DNA of 64,000 nucleotides, from positions 32,501 through 96,500 of the forward strand of contig JAJGOT010000292.1 of the NCBI GenBank assembly GCA_022457155.1. Direction: 5' to 3'. How positions within the stretch are numbered: position 1 is the first letter of the stretch; each line of letters starts with the position of its first letter. Positions 55,755 through 64,000 of this stretch are shown here, piece after piece. Made by a program: the position numbers and the translations under genes. The notes beneath the pieces were generated by a model that was given only the letters and a program-made list of their open reading frames with translations, did not search any database and was not told where the DNA came from. Source of the stretch: Cladopsammia gracilis (taxonomy: Eukaryota > Cnidaria > Anthozoa > Scleractinia > Dendrophylliidae).

Positions 55755-55942
55755 GAGTAGTATATAAGGAGTCAGTCAAACACCATTTTTTCTGAAGGCC
55801 CAAAATAAGCCGCCAAACGCCCGAGTTACCGAGCCCCCAGGGCTCCTGCATTCACCCTGGGGGCTCGGTAACTCGGGCGTTTGGCGGTTTATTTTGGGCC
55901 TTCAGAAAAATGGTGTTTGAGCTGACTCCTTATATACTACTC
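55755..55942. repeat. Near-perfect palindrome, two 88-bp arms, 12-base loop
   Basis: The arms start GAGTAGTATATAAGGAGTCA and end ACCGAGCCCCCAGGG at both sides of the loop, differing only by two small indels and one base. Each arm carries TATATAAGG pointing toward the centre. It lies about 120 bp before the small Cys-containing frame that leads to the exonuclease-like gene. Confidence 0.92.
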
Positions 55943-56062
55943 CGGGGTCGGGGGTTCTCTTATATTTTTAAGCTGTTACAGACCCTAATAAACCGTTATT
56001 TGAACATGGCAAGCTATACATAACCAATTGGAGAAACCCCTCTCCTGGGTACCTAAGTGACG

Positions 56063-56281
56063 ATGGGGAGAGGAAGAAAGAGCGTTCTGACACAATCAAT
56101 TAAACGAACGGCCTTTAATCACTCAAGACATGGAAGTCTTCTTTGCTATGGATGCAGAAAAGGAAAAAAAGGCGAACTCTGTAAATGCGTTGAAGAAATT
56201 CGAGGGCAAACATCTCCTCCATCCATTGAAGCCGCACAAAGACTGACTCCACAACAACTTGTCGCCGTTATCACCAATTGA
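56063..56281 (+). CDS. Small basic Cys-containing protein, unknown
   Basis: A 72-codon frame starts at the ATG at 56063. It begins MGRGRKSVLTQSIKRTAFNH and has a CYGCRKGKKGELCKC segment that could bind one zinc, then a Pro-rich end. It lies 110 bp upstream of the YqaJ-like frame on the same strand. I do not recognise it. In a compact viral-type element such small genes are common, so it may be real, but an upstream exon or frameshift relation to the next gene is also possible. Confidence 0.35.
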   Translation: MGRGRKSVLTQSIKRTAFNHSRHGSLLCYGCRKGKKGELCKCVEEIRGQTSPPSIEAAQRLTPQQLVAVITN

Positions 56282-56390
56282 AAAAACACTTTCCCTTCGT
56301 ATATCAATGATGACGACGACGACAACACAAGTGTTCTTGAATTTTCTCAAATAGAGGAACACTGGTCTGAAACAAAAGAGCGCCGACTGG

Positions 56391-57521
56391 GTGAGCTATC
56401 GACAAAATACTCTTGGGGCATCCGAAATTGCAGCCTTGACCGGAGTTTCGCCATTTGAAACACCAAAGAGCTTACTTCTAAAGAAATTACAGCCAGCCGA
56501 CATGCACAACAATACGGCCTGTACCTGGGGTAATCTATTTGAACCACTTGCCCGTAAATATTTTGAGCAGAAGCACTCTGCTAGAGTTTTTGCCCATTCT
56601 ATATCCCTCAATCTGGCAACAGATCACCCATTGTTTCGAAAGATTATATGCAGTCCTGACGGCTATTATCTTGACAAAGATAATAATTTAATTCTTTTGG
56701 AGTTCAAATGTCCTTTCAAGCGGAAAATAGCTATGACTCGAGTGCCTAGTTATTATACACCCCAGATACAAACTGGCCTTGTGTTTAGTGGGGAAATGGT
56801 CAACAAAGGCCTTTTTGTCGATTCTTACTTCAGAATATGTTCTCTACAACAGATAGAGCCAAGTTCGAATCATAATAATCTTTTAAACGGCGGAAATATT
56901 TACCAGACAAAATGTCACACAGCGCTCGCTTGGGGCATCTGTTATCTGTTTTCAGAACAAAAGTTAACACACAAGCAAACTGAAATTATTGACATTGGCG
57001 CTCTTAAACAAACTCAGACATTTGAGAAAATAATGACTTCAATAGCCGAGAAAGACCTATGGTGTTCTTACGGCGCGGTCAGAATGTCGTTCAGCAAAGA
57101 ATACGTAGATGAAGAGTTTTTACGTTACTTCAGAATGAAAAAGGCTCTCCTTGCTCCAGATGAGGGGCCGAAGCCGGTTGCTTTCTTTGCATGGAAATTG
57201 TTGAATGTCACAGAGCTTCAAATTGTCAAGCACGAGGGCTTTTTGAACAGTATTCAACCGAAGGTCGAACGATTTCACGAGAACTTGGCAAGGCTTCGCA
57301 GAAAAATACATGAAAATTTATCAAACCAAAAACAACTCTTACCTGGTGAAACTTTTGAAGACAACATCGGCGATGACAGTGCCATGTTGGAAGCATTTCT
57401 TATTGAGAAAGCGGCAACTTTTACTCCAGATCTTTTTTTTTATTATTTTTATTTTTATTTTTATTTTTTTTACTTTATTTGCAACACAAAAAGATTACTT
57501 ACAAAACGATTAATTACATAA
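56391..57521 (+). CDS. YqaJ / lambda-exonuclease-like PD-(D/E)XK nuclease, 3' end replaced by LINE
   Basis: The family degrades or recombines dsDNA ends and includes phage exonucleases and nucleases of large eukaryotic dsDNA viruses. Motifs are GASEIAALTGVSPFETPKSL near residue 9, GNLFEPLARKYFE near 48, then ICSPDGYYL and LILLEFKCPFKRK (the D and ExK catalytic pair, about residues 87-110), then PSYYTPQIQTGL with the conserved Gln. A Ser/Asp-rich C-terminus follows. The window frame starts at a GTG. An acidic stretch in another frame just upstream suggests a frameshift or missed 5' part. From 57436 the last 28 codons are LINE tail, not original protein. The divergent minus-strand neighbour of the intact locus met it tail to tail. 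It is more like viral YqaJ proteins than the common cnidarian transposon YqaJ family, in my judgement. Confidence 0.7.
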   Translation: MSYRQNTLGASEIAALTGVSPFETPKSLLLKKLQPADMHNNTACTWGNLFEPLARKYFEQKHSARVFAHSISLNLATDHPLFRKIICSPDGYYLDKDNNLILLEFKCPFKRKIAMTRVPSYYTPQIQTGLVFSGEMVNKGLFVDSYFRICSLQQIEPSSNHNNLLNGGNIYQTKCHTALAWGICYLFSEQKLTHKQTEIIDIGALKQTQTFEKIMTSIAEKDLWCSYGAVRMSFSKEYVDEEFLRYFRMKKALLAPDEGPKPVAFFAWKLLNVTELQIVKHEGFLNSIQPKVERFHENLARLRRKIHENLSNQKQLLPGETFEDNIGDDSAMLEAFLIEKAATFTPDLFFYYFYFYFYFFYFICNTKRLLTKRLIT

Positions 57522-57735
57522 CTTACAATACGTACAATACTTAACACTAATTACAGTATAAGTAAATTAATACATCAGTTTTCCTAAAAATAATAAATAT
57601 AGTTGTTGTAAAAAAAAAATAATAAAGACAAAAAAACATAGGGAAAAGGGCACGGACAGGAGAGATAGTGGCTTACTTTCTTAGCTTGCTTACAGCTCAG
57701 ATTAAACATTCACAGTAGTTAAACATATTTACATT

Positions 57736-60700
57736 CTAGGAAGATGAGGAAAAACTCGGTAAAGTAAGGCTATTTACAAAACCAAGCAAGCCATTCCACT
57801 TTTTTTTGAAGGATGTTTTTGTAAGAGAGTGTTTTTCTAACAAAGCGTAGTATTCAATTTGTTGAATCATGCCTAAAATCTGTGGAAACGTTTGCTTCAT
57901 TCTACAGGCGTGTATAAAATATCGTGCAAGAAGAGTACAGAAATCAAGTAAAGATGGTGCGGAAGTTTCAGTGTTTAAGCCTAGAGCCAACAGTTTATTT
58001 ATTTTGTCATTATCGGAAAGTAGGCCTTGGGTGATTAGCCAGTTTTCCAAAGCTTTCCAAAAAGATTGCACTATGGGGCAGTCCCAAAAAAGATGTAACA
58101 GTGTTTCCGGATTGTATTGACAGAAAGAGCACATTTCATTATCCTTTATTCCAATCTTACTCAAAAATGTATTAGTGGCGATTCTACGGTGAATAAACTT
58201 GAATTGAAAGTTCCTAAGTTTGCAGCTTTGAGTACAAATGAAGGGTTTCAAAAATATTTGCTGCCATTGAATGGTTTCTAGCTTTTCGATTTCACAGTCT
58301 ACTTCCCACTTTGTTTGGCTTTTTTCAGGAGCAGTCACTTTTTTGGATAACAGAGCCTTATAGACAGCGCGGCTAAGATTTTTACAATTTAAAGCTTTGA
58401 CGCTCCAGTCAGTGTTCTTGATTTTATGATGGTCAGGCGGTTGTGAAGCAATCCTTTGGCGAATACCCAGTAGTGACGATGTCATGCCATAATATTCTAC
58501 AAAAGTGGTCTTGATTGCGAATTTGGCTTGAAAATCGTTATAACTTAAGAAACTGTTGGTACTCGATCCGTTTTCCATAATATGTTGTGGGTGAAAAATT
58601 CCTTTATCGGCCCAATGCCTATAATAAACTGGTGCATTTGCTATACGTACCAAAGAATTGTTCCACAGAGCCATTCTTCGAAAATCCGCTAACGAAGATA
58701 TGGCCGTTTTGTAATTCAAATCCGCCCATATTTCAAGAAGTTCTCTTAAAAAGGTATCTTTGATGTTCATTTTGTTAATGTCATTTTTGCTGACATTCCC
58801 TTTAAAAACGAGTGGACCACCATACCTCTTAAGAGAAAGGTTAAATAGATTTTTCCATTTACCATTATTGTTTTCATCTATATATTTTTTTATCCAGGTA
58901 GTTTTAAGTGAAGCATTGAATGTGAAAATATCTATCATTTTCGCTCCCCCATTCCTGTAGTCGCCTATCATAACAGAGCGCTTAATTTTGTCCTTTTTAC
59001 CATCCCATAGGAAATGGAAGAGAAGATGATTGATTTCCTTTAGAGCGCAATGGTCTGTTGGCAAAGGCGTGAAAATGTAAACTAATTGTGAAGTCAGGAA
59101 AGCTTTTATGACGGTTATTTTCCCAAAAAAGGTTAATCGGCGGAAAGTCCAACTTTTGATTAGGTTTTGAATTTTTTCAGTTTTTTCCTTAAAGTTTAGG
59201 GCTTGCGATTTTTTGCATAATGTAGAGAACCACACGCCTAGTGCTTTTACGGAGTCTTTGGCCCACTTAAAATTACGCTCGGGAAACAATTCTTTTTCAC
59301 TTCCGCTCAGCGCTCCGATCCAGAGGGCTTCGGTTTTTTCGTTGTTGATTTTAAGGCCAGATACCGTTTGAAAGGCATCCAATGTGGTTAGTGAAAATTG
59401 TAATGATGATTTTGTGCCGTCAAGGATTAAAGTTGTGTCATCTGCGTATAAACTTATTTTTGTTTCTTCTCCGTCTATAGGGATGCCTCTTATATCCGAA
59501 TTACGTCGAATTGCTGAAGCCATTATCTCAGTACAAAGAATAAAGATGTAAGGAGATAAGGGGCAACCTTGTCTAACACCTCTTCCCAGAGTGAAAAAGT
59601 CAGATGACCAGCCATTGTTTACTACACTGCTTTCAATTTCAACGTAAAAGAGTTCAATCCATTTTTTTAAAGAAGCGCCAAATTTGTAGTATTCGAACGC
59701 CTGCTGAACAAAGGACCATTCTAAGGTATCAAAGGCTTTTTCGAAATCGACAAATAATAGAAGACCTGGAATTTTTTCTTCTTCTGTATGTCTTATCAAA
59801 CCTTCGATCAATCGGATGTTTTCGCTGATAGATCTATCTTTAAGAAAGCCTGTTTGATCGTGATTTATGAGCTTAGGAAGCACCTTTTTTAGCCGATTCG
59901 CTATTGCCTTTGTTGCAATTTTGTAATCTGTATTTAGAAGAGTGAGAGGGCGCCAGTTTTTCAAATTTGAAAGAATATTGTTCTTTTTAGGGATAAGTTT
60001 AATTAACCCTCTCCTTTGGGAAATTCCCAGCCTTCCGCGATTGTAAGACGCGTTGATTGCCTTTATGAACAAATTGGATATATCTTTCCAAAAGACCTTG
60101 TAAAATTCAGCTGGTATTCCGTCCGTACCTGGAGATTTATTAGGTTCCATTGTTTTAAGGGCTTCAAAACATTCTTTCTCCGTCAGTATTCCTTCACAAG
60201 AAATTGCATCTTCTGAAGATAATTTACATTCATTGTTTTCAGGGAAGAAAAGGTCTTTACCGGTATTTATGTTTGCATTTTCCGTTTTTTGTGATGTATA
60301 TAGATTTTTGTAGAATCGTTTGCATTCTTCTAGTATGTCTTTGTCTTTGGTAAGAGTGCGCCCGTTTGCCACCTTTAGCTGCCCTATAACGCTTTGTTTA
60401 TTATGTCTTTTTTCAAGGTTAAGAAAATACCTGCTGTTTTTTTCGCCCTCGTTGTACCATTTCGCTCTACTTCTTATTATAGCTCCTTTTGTTTTGTATT
60501 GATTAATGAGTTCGAATTCACGCTTGGCTTTATCTAAAGATTCAATAGCTAAGGTTTTCTCGTGAGGAAGTGTTTTGGCATCTTCCACGATTTTCTCAAG
60601 TATGCAGATTTTGTTTTCGATCTGTTTTTCCAAGTTTGTTTGTTGTACTTTCTTTTTCTTTGCATATCTAATCGAGCACTCTCTTACTTTTAGCTTAACC

Positions 60701-61578
60701 ATTTCCCAAAGCAGAGAGTCGTCAACATTTTGATCGTCCTCATATTGCTCTTTAACACCCTGAATGGTCGCTTTGATGTCGGCAATAAATTCCGATTCAA
60801 TAAGGAAAGACCTATTTAATTTCCAGTAGCCGGGGCCTCTGGGGTTGGTTTGCAGTGTGACCGATAGTGTAACCATTGAGTGATCTGTCCTATAGCCAGG
60901 TATAATATCGGAATGCGAGACATTCGGGCTCAAGCCTTGATTAATTAAAAAATAGTCTAATCTACATGTACAATGGATTTCTGGTTTTCGCTGCCTCCAG
61001 GTGTACCTTAGTTTATCCCAGTGCATATCTCTCCATATATCGGTCAAATCTAAATTTGCGGCTATATTTTTGAGTTTGTTTAAAGCTTTGTTGTGAGTTG
61101 TCGGATTACCCCCCTTTTTGTCTTTCTTAATGTCTTGAACTAGATTAAAATCCCCACCAAAAATTATATCGTCGCAGGTGAAATCGGTTGTGATGTCTAA
61201 AACTTTCTGCATAAAGTCTGGGTCGTCCTTATTGGGTGCATATATATTTATCAACGTTATAATTCTTTCGCTTGTAGCCAATTCTGCTATGATGAATCTA
61301 CCCTCTGGATCGGAGTATTGCTTAAGCAGTTGAAAAGAGAAATTGTTGTTAAAAAGAATACAGACTCCTGCTTTCGAGCTAGAGCAGCTGCTGAAAATTG
61401 TTTTATAGCCCCACTCATTCGTCCAAATCGTAGCGGCCTCTTGTAGGAAGTAAATCGAAAATTTTTTGTTCCTTAGCCATCTGAAAGTTTCCCTTCGTTT
61501 TACCTCGTCACCTAGACCACGTACATTCAATGAACAAATTGTGAATTCTTTCAGTGTCTCAGTTTTAAGTGATTGCAA
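57736..61578 (-). CDS. LINE ORF2: endonuclease, reverse transcriptase, zinc knuckle
   Basis: A single 1280-codon frame without stops. The endonuclease (residues about 10-240) has ICSLNVRGLGDEVKRRE, FLQEA, NIYAPN, FGGDFNLV and a TDHS block. The linker is followed by KSPGTDGIPAEFYKVFW, NLKNWRPLTLLNTDYKIA, LFVDFEKAFDTLEW, RGVRQGCPLSPYIF and LYADDTTLI, the full reverse transcriptase set with YADD. The C-terminus has FQFKFIHRRIATNTFLSKIG and CSFCQYNPETLLHLFWDCP, a zf-RVT knuckle. No ATG lies in frame ahead of the endonuclease. The frame opens after a TGA near 61608, and an ATG in a neighbouring frame overlaps it. A one-base indel or non-AUG start is possible. Confidence 0.95.
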   Translation of the reverse strand: MQSLKTETLKEFTICSLNVRGLGDEVKRRETFRWLRNKKFSIYFLQEAATIWTNEWGYKTIFSSCSSSKAGVCILFNNNFSFQLLKQYSDPEGRFIIAELATSERIITLINIYAPNKDDPDFMQKVLDITTDFTCDDIIFGGDFNLVQDIKKDKKGGNPTTHNKALNKLKNIAANLDLTDIWRDMHWDKLRYTWRQRKPEIHCTCRLDYFLINQGLSPNVSHSDIIPGYRTDHSMVTLSVTLQTNPRGPGYWKLNRSFLIESEFIADIKATIQGVKEQYEDDQNVDDSLLWEMVKLKVRECSIRYAKKKKVQQTNLEKQIENKICILEKIVEDAKTLPHEKTLAIESLDKAKREFELINQYKTKGAIIRSRAKWYNEGEKNSRYFLNLEKRHNKQSVIGQLKVANGRTLTKDKDILEECKRFYKNLYTSQKTENANINTGKDLFFPENNECKLSSEDAISCEGILTEKECFEALKTMEPNKSPGTDGIPAEFYKVFWKDISNLFIKAINASYNRGRLGISQRRGLIKLIPKKNNILSNLKNWRPLTLLNTDYKIATKAIANRLKKVLPKLINHDQTGFLKDRSISENIRLIEGLIRHTEEEKIPGLLLFVDFEKAFDTLEWSFVQQAFEYYKFGASLKKWIELFYVEIESSVVNNGWSSDFFTLGRGVRQGCPLSPYIFILCTEIMASAIRRNSDIRGIPIDGEETKISLYADDTTLILDGTKSSLQFSLTTLDAFQTVSGLKINNEKTEALWIGALSGSEKELFPERNFKWAKDSVKALGVWFSTLCKKSQALNFKEKTEKIQNLIKSWTFRRLTFFGKITVIKAFLTSQLVYIFTPLPTDHCALKEINHLLFHFLWDGKKDKIKRSVMIGDYRNGGAKMIDIFTFNASLKTTWIKKYIDENNNGKWKNLFNLSLKRYGGPLVFKGNVSKNDINKMNIKDTFLRELLEIWADLNYKTAISSLADFRRMALWNNSLVRIANAPVYYRHWADKGIFHPQHIMENGSSTNSFLSYNDFQAKFAIKTTFVEYYGMTSSLLGIRQRIASQPPDHHKIKNTDWSVKALNCKNLSRAVYKALLSKKVTAPEKSQTKWEVDCEIEKLETIQWQQIFLKPFICTQSCKLRNFQFKFIHRRIATNTFLSKIGIKDNEMCSFCQYNPETLLHLFWDCPIVQSFWKALENWLITQGLLSDNDKINKLLALGLNTETSAPSLLDFCTLLARYFIHACRMKQTFPQILGMIQQIEYYALLEKHSLTKTSFKKKWNGLLGFVNSLTLPSFSSSS

Positions 61579-61858
61579 ATTCAGCTGGGCTGCAAGCCAT
61601 TTTCATTGAATTATTTCCAAATCTCCTACCATTAATAGTGTGCATAATTCCTAAAAAAAAATTAATTATAATGCTAATAAGAAAAACAAAGAGTAAAACT
61701 AAATCTTTCGAGTGCTTTGAAGGCTTAATGGGAGCCTGACCAAAAAAATAATTGTGGTTTTCAGCTGAAGCCAGTTTCACTTTTAATTATGGTAATACCG
61801 CTAGTTATTTACGAGTGCTAATGTTAAATACAGCAAAGTCAAAATTCAAAACGGTTTC

Positions 61859-62386
61859 TTACGCACGTTCCTTGACATCCTCAGGAATGGTATCAACAGT
61901 GTATTGTTGGTCCTCAATAAAGAGTGTCCTTCCAGTGACCTTTGCCTCTTTGCCCTGTTCTTTTGCTTTAAACATGGCCTTGATTAGAGGCCTTCTTTCT
62001 TCTTGTATTGCTCGAGCGTAATCCGCCGTGATGTAAGCTCCGTTGAAACGCAGGCTGTTCTTGAGGTTCCCTTTTTTTTTAAAGACATGATCTCGATCTT
62101 CTCTACACACAAATCTTGCTATTATTGGTCTTGGTCGGTCGTTCTTCGGTTTGCCAACTCTGTGAACTGCTTGGAATCTCATGTGGGAGGTGTCAATGTT
62201 TAGTTCATTTTGTAGAATGTCACAGAGTAGTTCTTTTGTTGAAACTTTCTCACCTTCTTCGGCCAGTTCAGGGATGTTATTAACTTTTAAGTTTTCTCTT
62301 CGTGTGTAATTTTCTAGGGCAGTGCAGCTTTCTTGTGCTTCTTTAAGCTTCTGTTTTGTAGCTAAGCTTCTGTTTTTGTAGACAAT
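61859..62386 (-). pseudogene. LINE ORF1, 5' truncated
   Basis: The frame enters from the LINE edge at 62386 and passes ESCTALENYTRRENLKVNNI, the usual EQY/ENYTRRENL signature of L1-type ORF1. It continues with FQAVHRVGKPKNDRPRPIIA and RFVCREDRDHVFKKKG, the RNA-binding domain, and stops at 61859. The N-terminal coiled coil is missing, so truncation happened during insertion. 280 bp separate it from ORF2. Confidence 0.85.
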
Positions 62387-63056
62387 ACTCCAGATCTTTG
62401 AAAGTATTGTTCCATAAATGTTCGTTTTTAATTATCATATTGTTTGACATCTGTTGTCTCAGGCAATTTACAATCGCTCGTTGCGGGTCTTCAAGCGGCG
62501 TTGTAATGTCCAGGATTTTGTAGATCACAAACGTATAAGAGATTCTCGGAAGCCGAGCTTGTATATGTTTGAAAATACGTTTCACCTCATTTATTTGGTC
62601 GATAGTCAATTCAAGCGTCTTATTCAATTCAAGCTTCTTGTTAATCCGTGCCAAAGCGTACCCAAACGCATAACAGCGCGCCGACTGCCTTTGTCTTGGT
62701 TTGTACAAAATGTTTTGATCCGTATATGCCGGAGCATAATCCTCTAGCACTTCCACACGACCGCATTTTTTGCAATAAAGTTCACAAGAATCGCTTGATT
62801 GCAAAAATGAGCCGCCGCAAGAATAACAAGACAGAAATCTTCGGGCCCAACGTTCACGCTGCAAGTCGTTATAATGTTCTTGTAGATATTGTTTCCCCAT
62901 CTCTGCCAACCCCATATCTTCGTAGATATGGCAAAGTTTTTCCGGCAGGCGCAAGCGGTGTATTTCTTTCCTATAATCGTCACCGTATAGCGAGCGAAGG
63001 ATGGCAAATTTGTGTTGTTTGTCAAGTTCATTGAGCCGTGCGGTGAAGTCAGTCAT
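62343..63056 (-). CDS. Zinc-ribbon protein, possibly VLTF3-like late transcription factor
   Basis: The ATG is at 63056; 237 codons, the last 14 or so from LINE sequence. The N-terminal third is helical and charged. Residues about 76-105 form a zinc ribbon, CYSCGG then CELYCKKCGRVEVLEDYAP. The C-terminal half has IDQINEVKRIFKHIQARLP and ISYTFVIYKILDITTPLE. A ribbon followed by a conserved helical domain recalls VLTF3-type late transcription factors of nucleocytoplasmic large DNA viruses, but I cannot confirm it from motifs alone. In the pre-insertion sequence its stop would lie within a few bases of the 13-bp duplicated site, so it overlapped or abutted the YqaJ-like gene tail to tail. Confidence 0.55.
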   Translation of the reverse strand: MTDFTARLNELDKQHKFAILRSLYGDDYRKEIHRLRLPEKLCHIYEDMGLAEMGKQYLQEHYNDLQRERWARRFLSCYSCGGSFLQSSDSCELYCKKCGRVEVLEDYAPAYTDQNILYKPRQRQSARCYAFGYALARINKKLELNKTLELTIDQINEVKRIFKHIQARLPRISYTFVIYKILDITTPLEDPQRAIVNCLRQQMSNNMIIKNEHLWNNTFKDLEYCLQKQKLSYKTEA

Positions 63057-63194
63057 GCTTAAACATTATAATTGTTTTTTCAATTTGTTGATCTCGTGAC
63101 TTCCGGTATCCATTATGTAAAGACCATATTTAGAAATTTGCGCATGCGTAGTTCTTTATGAGTTACCACATGTGAAAGCACGGCAATTCGCTCG

Positions 63195-63530
63195 AATATA
63201 AAAGACCTGTTCGCACCATATATTATATTAAGTCTGTAATTCGGTATAGCTCAGGGAGGTGTGGCTGGCCCCCACTGAACCCTGCTTACGGCTAATGCGA
63301 TGTCAGACCAGGGGTAGTGGGGTTGCTGCGTCAGTTAGTGACCCCCTGGTGAACCAGCCCCGGCCCAACTGATACAGGGGGGTGCTCAAACAGAGATCTC
63401 CTGGGAGAACTCGACCTCGCTCCCAGAGGCTAAATGGGAAAATGACAACTCCCTTGTCCGGAGTTGTCCTAGCCTAGGCTAGGCAAAAACGAAACAGCCA
63501 CCAGAGCACCCCCTGACTAGGGTTTTGTCC
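63195..63530 (+). promoter_or_regulatory. TATA box followed by a GC-rich structured segment
   Basis: AATATAAAAGACC at 63195-63207 is a strong TATA match. About 35 bp later a GC-rich stretch starts (GGTATAGCTCAGGGAGG near 63243). Pairing segments there include CTCCTGGGAG with CTCCCAG, ACAACTCC with GGAGTTGT near 63447-63468, and CCTAGCCTAGGCTAGG. No plus-strand frame follows, so a non-coding transcript is possible. The rest of 63057-63650 is spacer with GTCACGTGTGAC-type repeats near 63550. Confidence 0.45.
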
Positions 63531-63651
63531 CATGTCCCTTTTCGTTATGTGTCACGTGTGACAGTCACGCACAATGTCACGTCATGTGTCACGCTTTGTC
63601 ACACAATTGCGTTCTTTTGTTAGATAAAGCGAGAAACCTGAATTTAGTCTT

Positions 63652-63987
63652 TCAAATCTGACTTGGACACAGCGGTAAGACGATTGAGTTTTTTTGAAAT
63701 TCTGCTTTGACTTCTTTGCGAAGCTCGCCTCTGAGTTTTTCAAGATCTGGCGTTTGAGTTTGCTTGTTTACTTTGTTGGCGGCCTTTGCTTCACCAGAGC
63801 GTATTTCGTTCTTAAGTTCATAATAGCTCTCAAGCTCACGGAGGATTATTTTGAACTCTGAATCACTGATTCTCTTGTCAGTTAGAGCTTTTGAAACCAG
63901 CTCAAAGACAGAGTTTCGTTTAGCAAGGGCGAGTGTGTATATTTTCTCGTGTTTCCTGATCTTTCTCTCGAACCGCCTGTTAAGCAT
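63652..63987 (-). CDS. Small charged helical protein, unknown
   Basis: The ATG at 63987 starts 111 codons. The protein is highly charged and mostly helical: a basic start, a middle with KRNSVFELVSKALTD and RISDSEFKIILRELESYYEL, then a Lys/Glu-rich coiled-coil-like end, LEKLRGELRKEVKAEFQK. I have a vague memory of similar unannotated cnidarian proteins, possibly attached to mobile elements, but no function. It shares orientation with the zinc-ribbon gene, 600 bp away, and may be a part of the same element, which continues beyond the window. Confidence 0.5.
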   Translation of the reverse strand: MLNRRFERKIRKHEKIYTLALAKRNSVFELVSKALTDKRISDSEFKIILRELESYYELKNEIRSGEAKAANKVNKQTQTPDLEKLRGELRKEVKAEFQKNSIVLPLCPSQI

Positions 63988-64000
63988 AGTGAGGCTGGCC

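Larger units (their letters stand above)
57423..62399 (-). mobile_element. L1-like LINE, nearly full length, 13-bp target duplication
   Basis: ACTCCAGATCTTT occurs at 57423-57435 and 62387-62399, flanking a minus-strand LINE of 4951 bp. The 3' end carries an A-rich TAAAA-type tail (T-rich on the plus strand, 57436-57472). The element has ORF1 cut at its 5' end (from 62386) and a complete ORF2 frame. It inserted at the meeting point of two convergent genes, and each of those frames now runs briefly into LINE sequence. The perfect duplication and intact ORF2 indicate a recent event. Confidence 0.93.

Noticed and set aside
58760..60502. Several 60-83 codon plus-strand frames
   Set aside because: Antisense shadows of the intact LINE ORF2.
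62454..63034. Plus-strand frames of 97 and 128 codons
   Set aside because: Opposite the zinc-ribbon gene, which has an ATG, a zinc motif and a better composition.

Overview
The window is eukaryotic, repeat-dominated DNA, most likely from a cnidarian and probably an anthozoan such as a coral. This inference rests on AT-rich spacers, Penelope-like elements (PLEs) with GIY-YIG domains, L1/Tx1-like LINEs, abundant foldback elements, and decayed proteins of the zinc-finger/PIN-like type that I remember as very numerous and unannotated in cnidarians. Nothing looks bacterial: there are no operons, Shine-Dalgarno sites or CRISPR spacers. Almost every long reading frame belongs to a mobile element or to a tandem repeat whose period is a multiple of three.

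Layout. 0.1-2.5 kb: a 51-bp minisatellite and a dispersed module (A). 2.5-15 kb: a broken L1-like LINE. Its endonuclease region carries a 0.68-kb tandem duplication. One copy of that duplication is split by a 6.8-kb DNA transposon (42-bp inverted ends, TAA target duplication). That transposon is itself split by a 4.7-kb element (inverted ends, TA target duplication) carrying a zinc-finger/PIN-like nuclease/CXC gene. A 188-bp MITE sits in the reverse transcriptase. 15-17 kb: three satellites sharing CGTACG-type palindromes. 17-36.6 kb: TIR elements with tRNA-like cores, three PLE remnants, a BTB fragment, a 9-bp minisatellite, repeat modules A', B and B', and one orphan exon of an ordinary gene (33743-33914). 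36.8-49 kb: 75-bp arrays with a shared tail, a 102-bp satellite with higher-order structure, a 2.6-kb inverted duplication and a third LINE fragment. 49-57.4 kb: foldbacks, a CR1-like LINE end, a hAT MITE, paired convergent TATA boxes and an 88-bp-arm palindrome.

56-64 kb holds the most unusual coding block. A YqaJ/lambda-exonuclease-like gene on the plus strand converges with a zinc-ribbon gene on the minus strand, possibly related to viral late transcription factors. An almost complete L1-like LINE (1280-codon ORF2, 13-bp target duplication) is inserted exactly where their 3' ends met. A small charged-protein gene lies further right. This block may be an endogenous large-dsDNA-virus-like or Polinton-like element cut off by the window end.

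The genes do not form a pathway. The nested insertions instead give a readable relative order of events: LINE first, then its internal duplication, then the TAA element, then the TA element.
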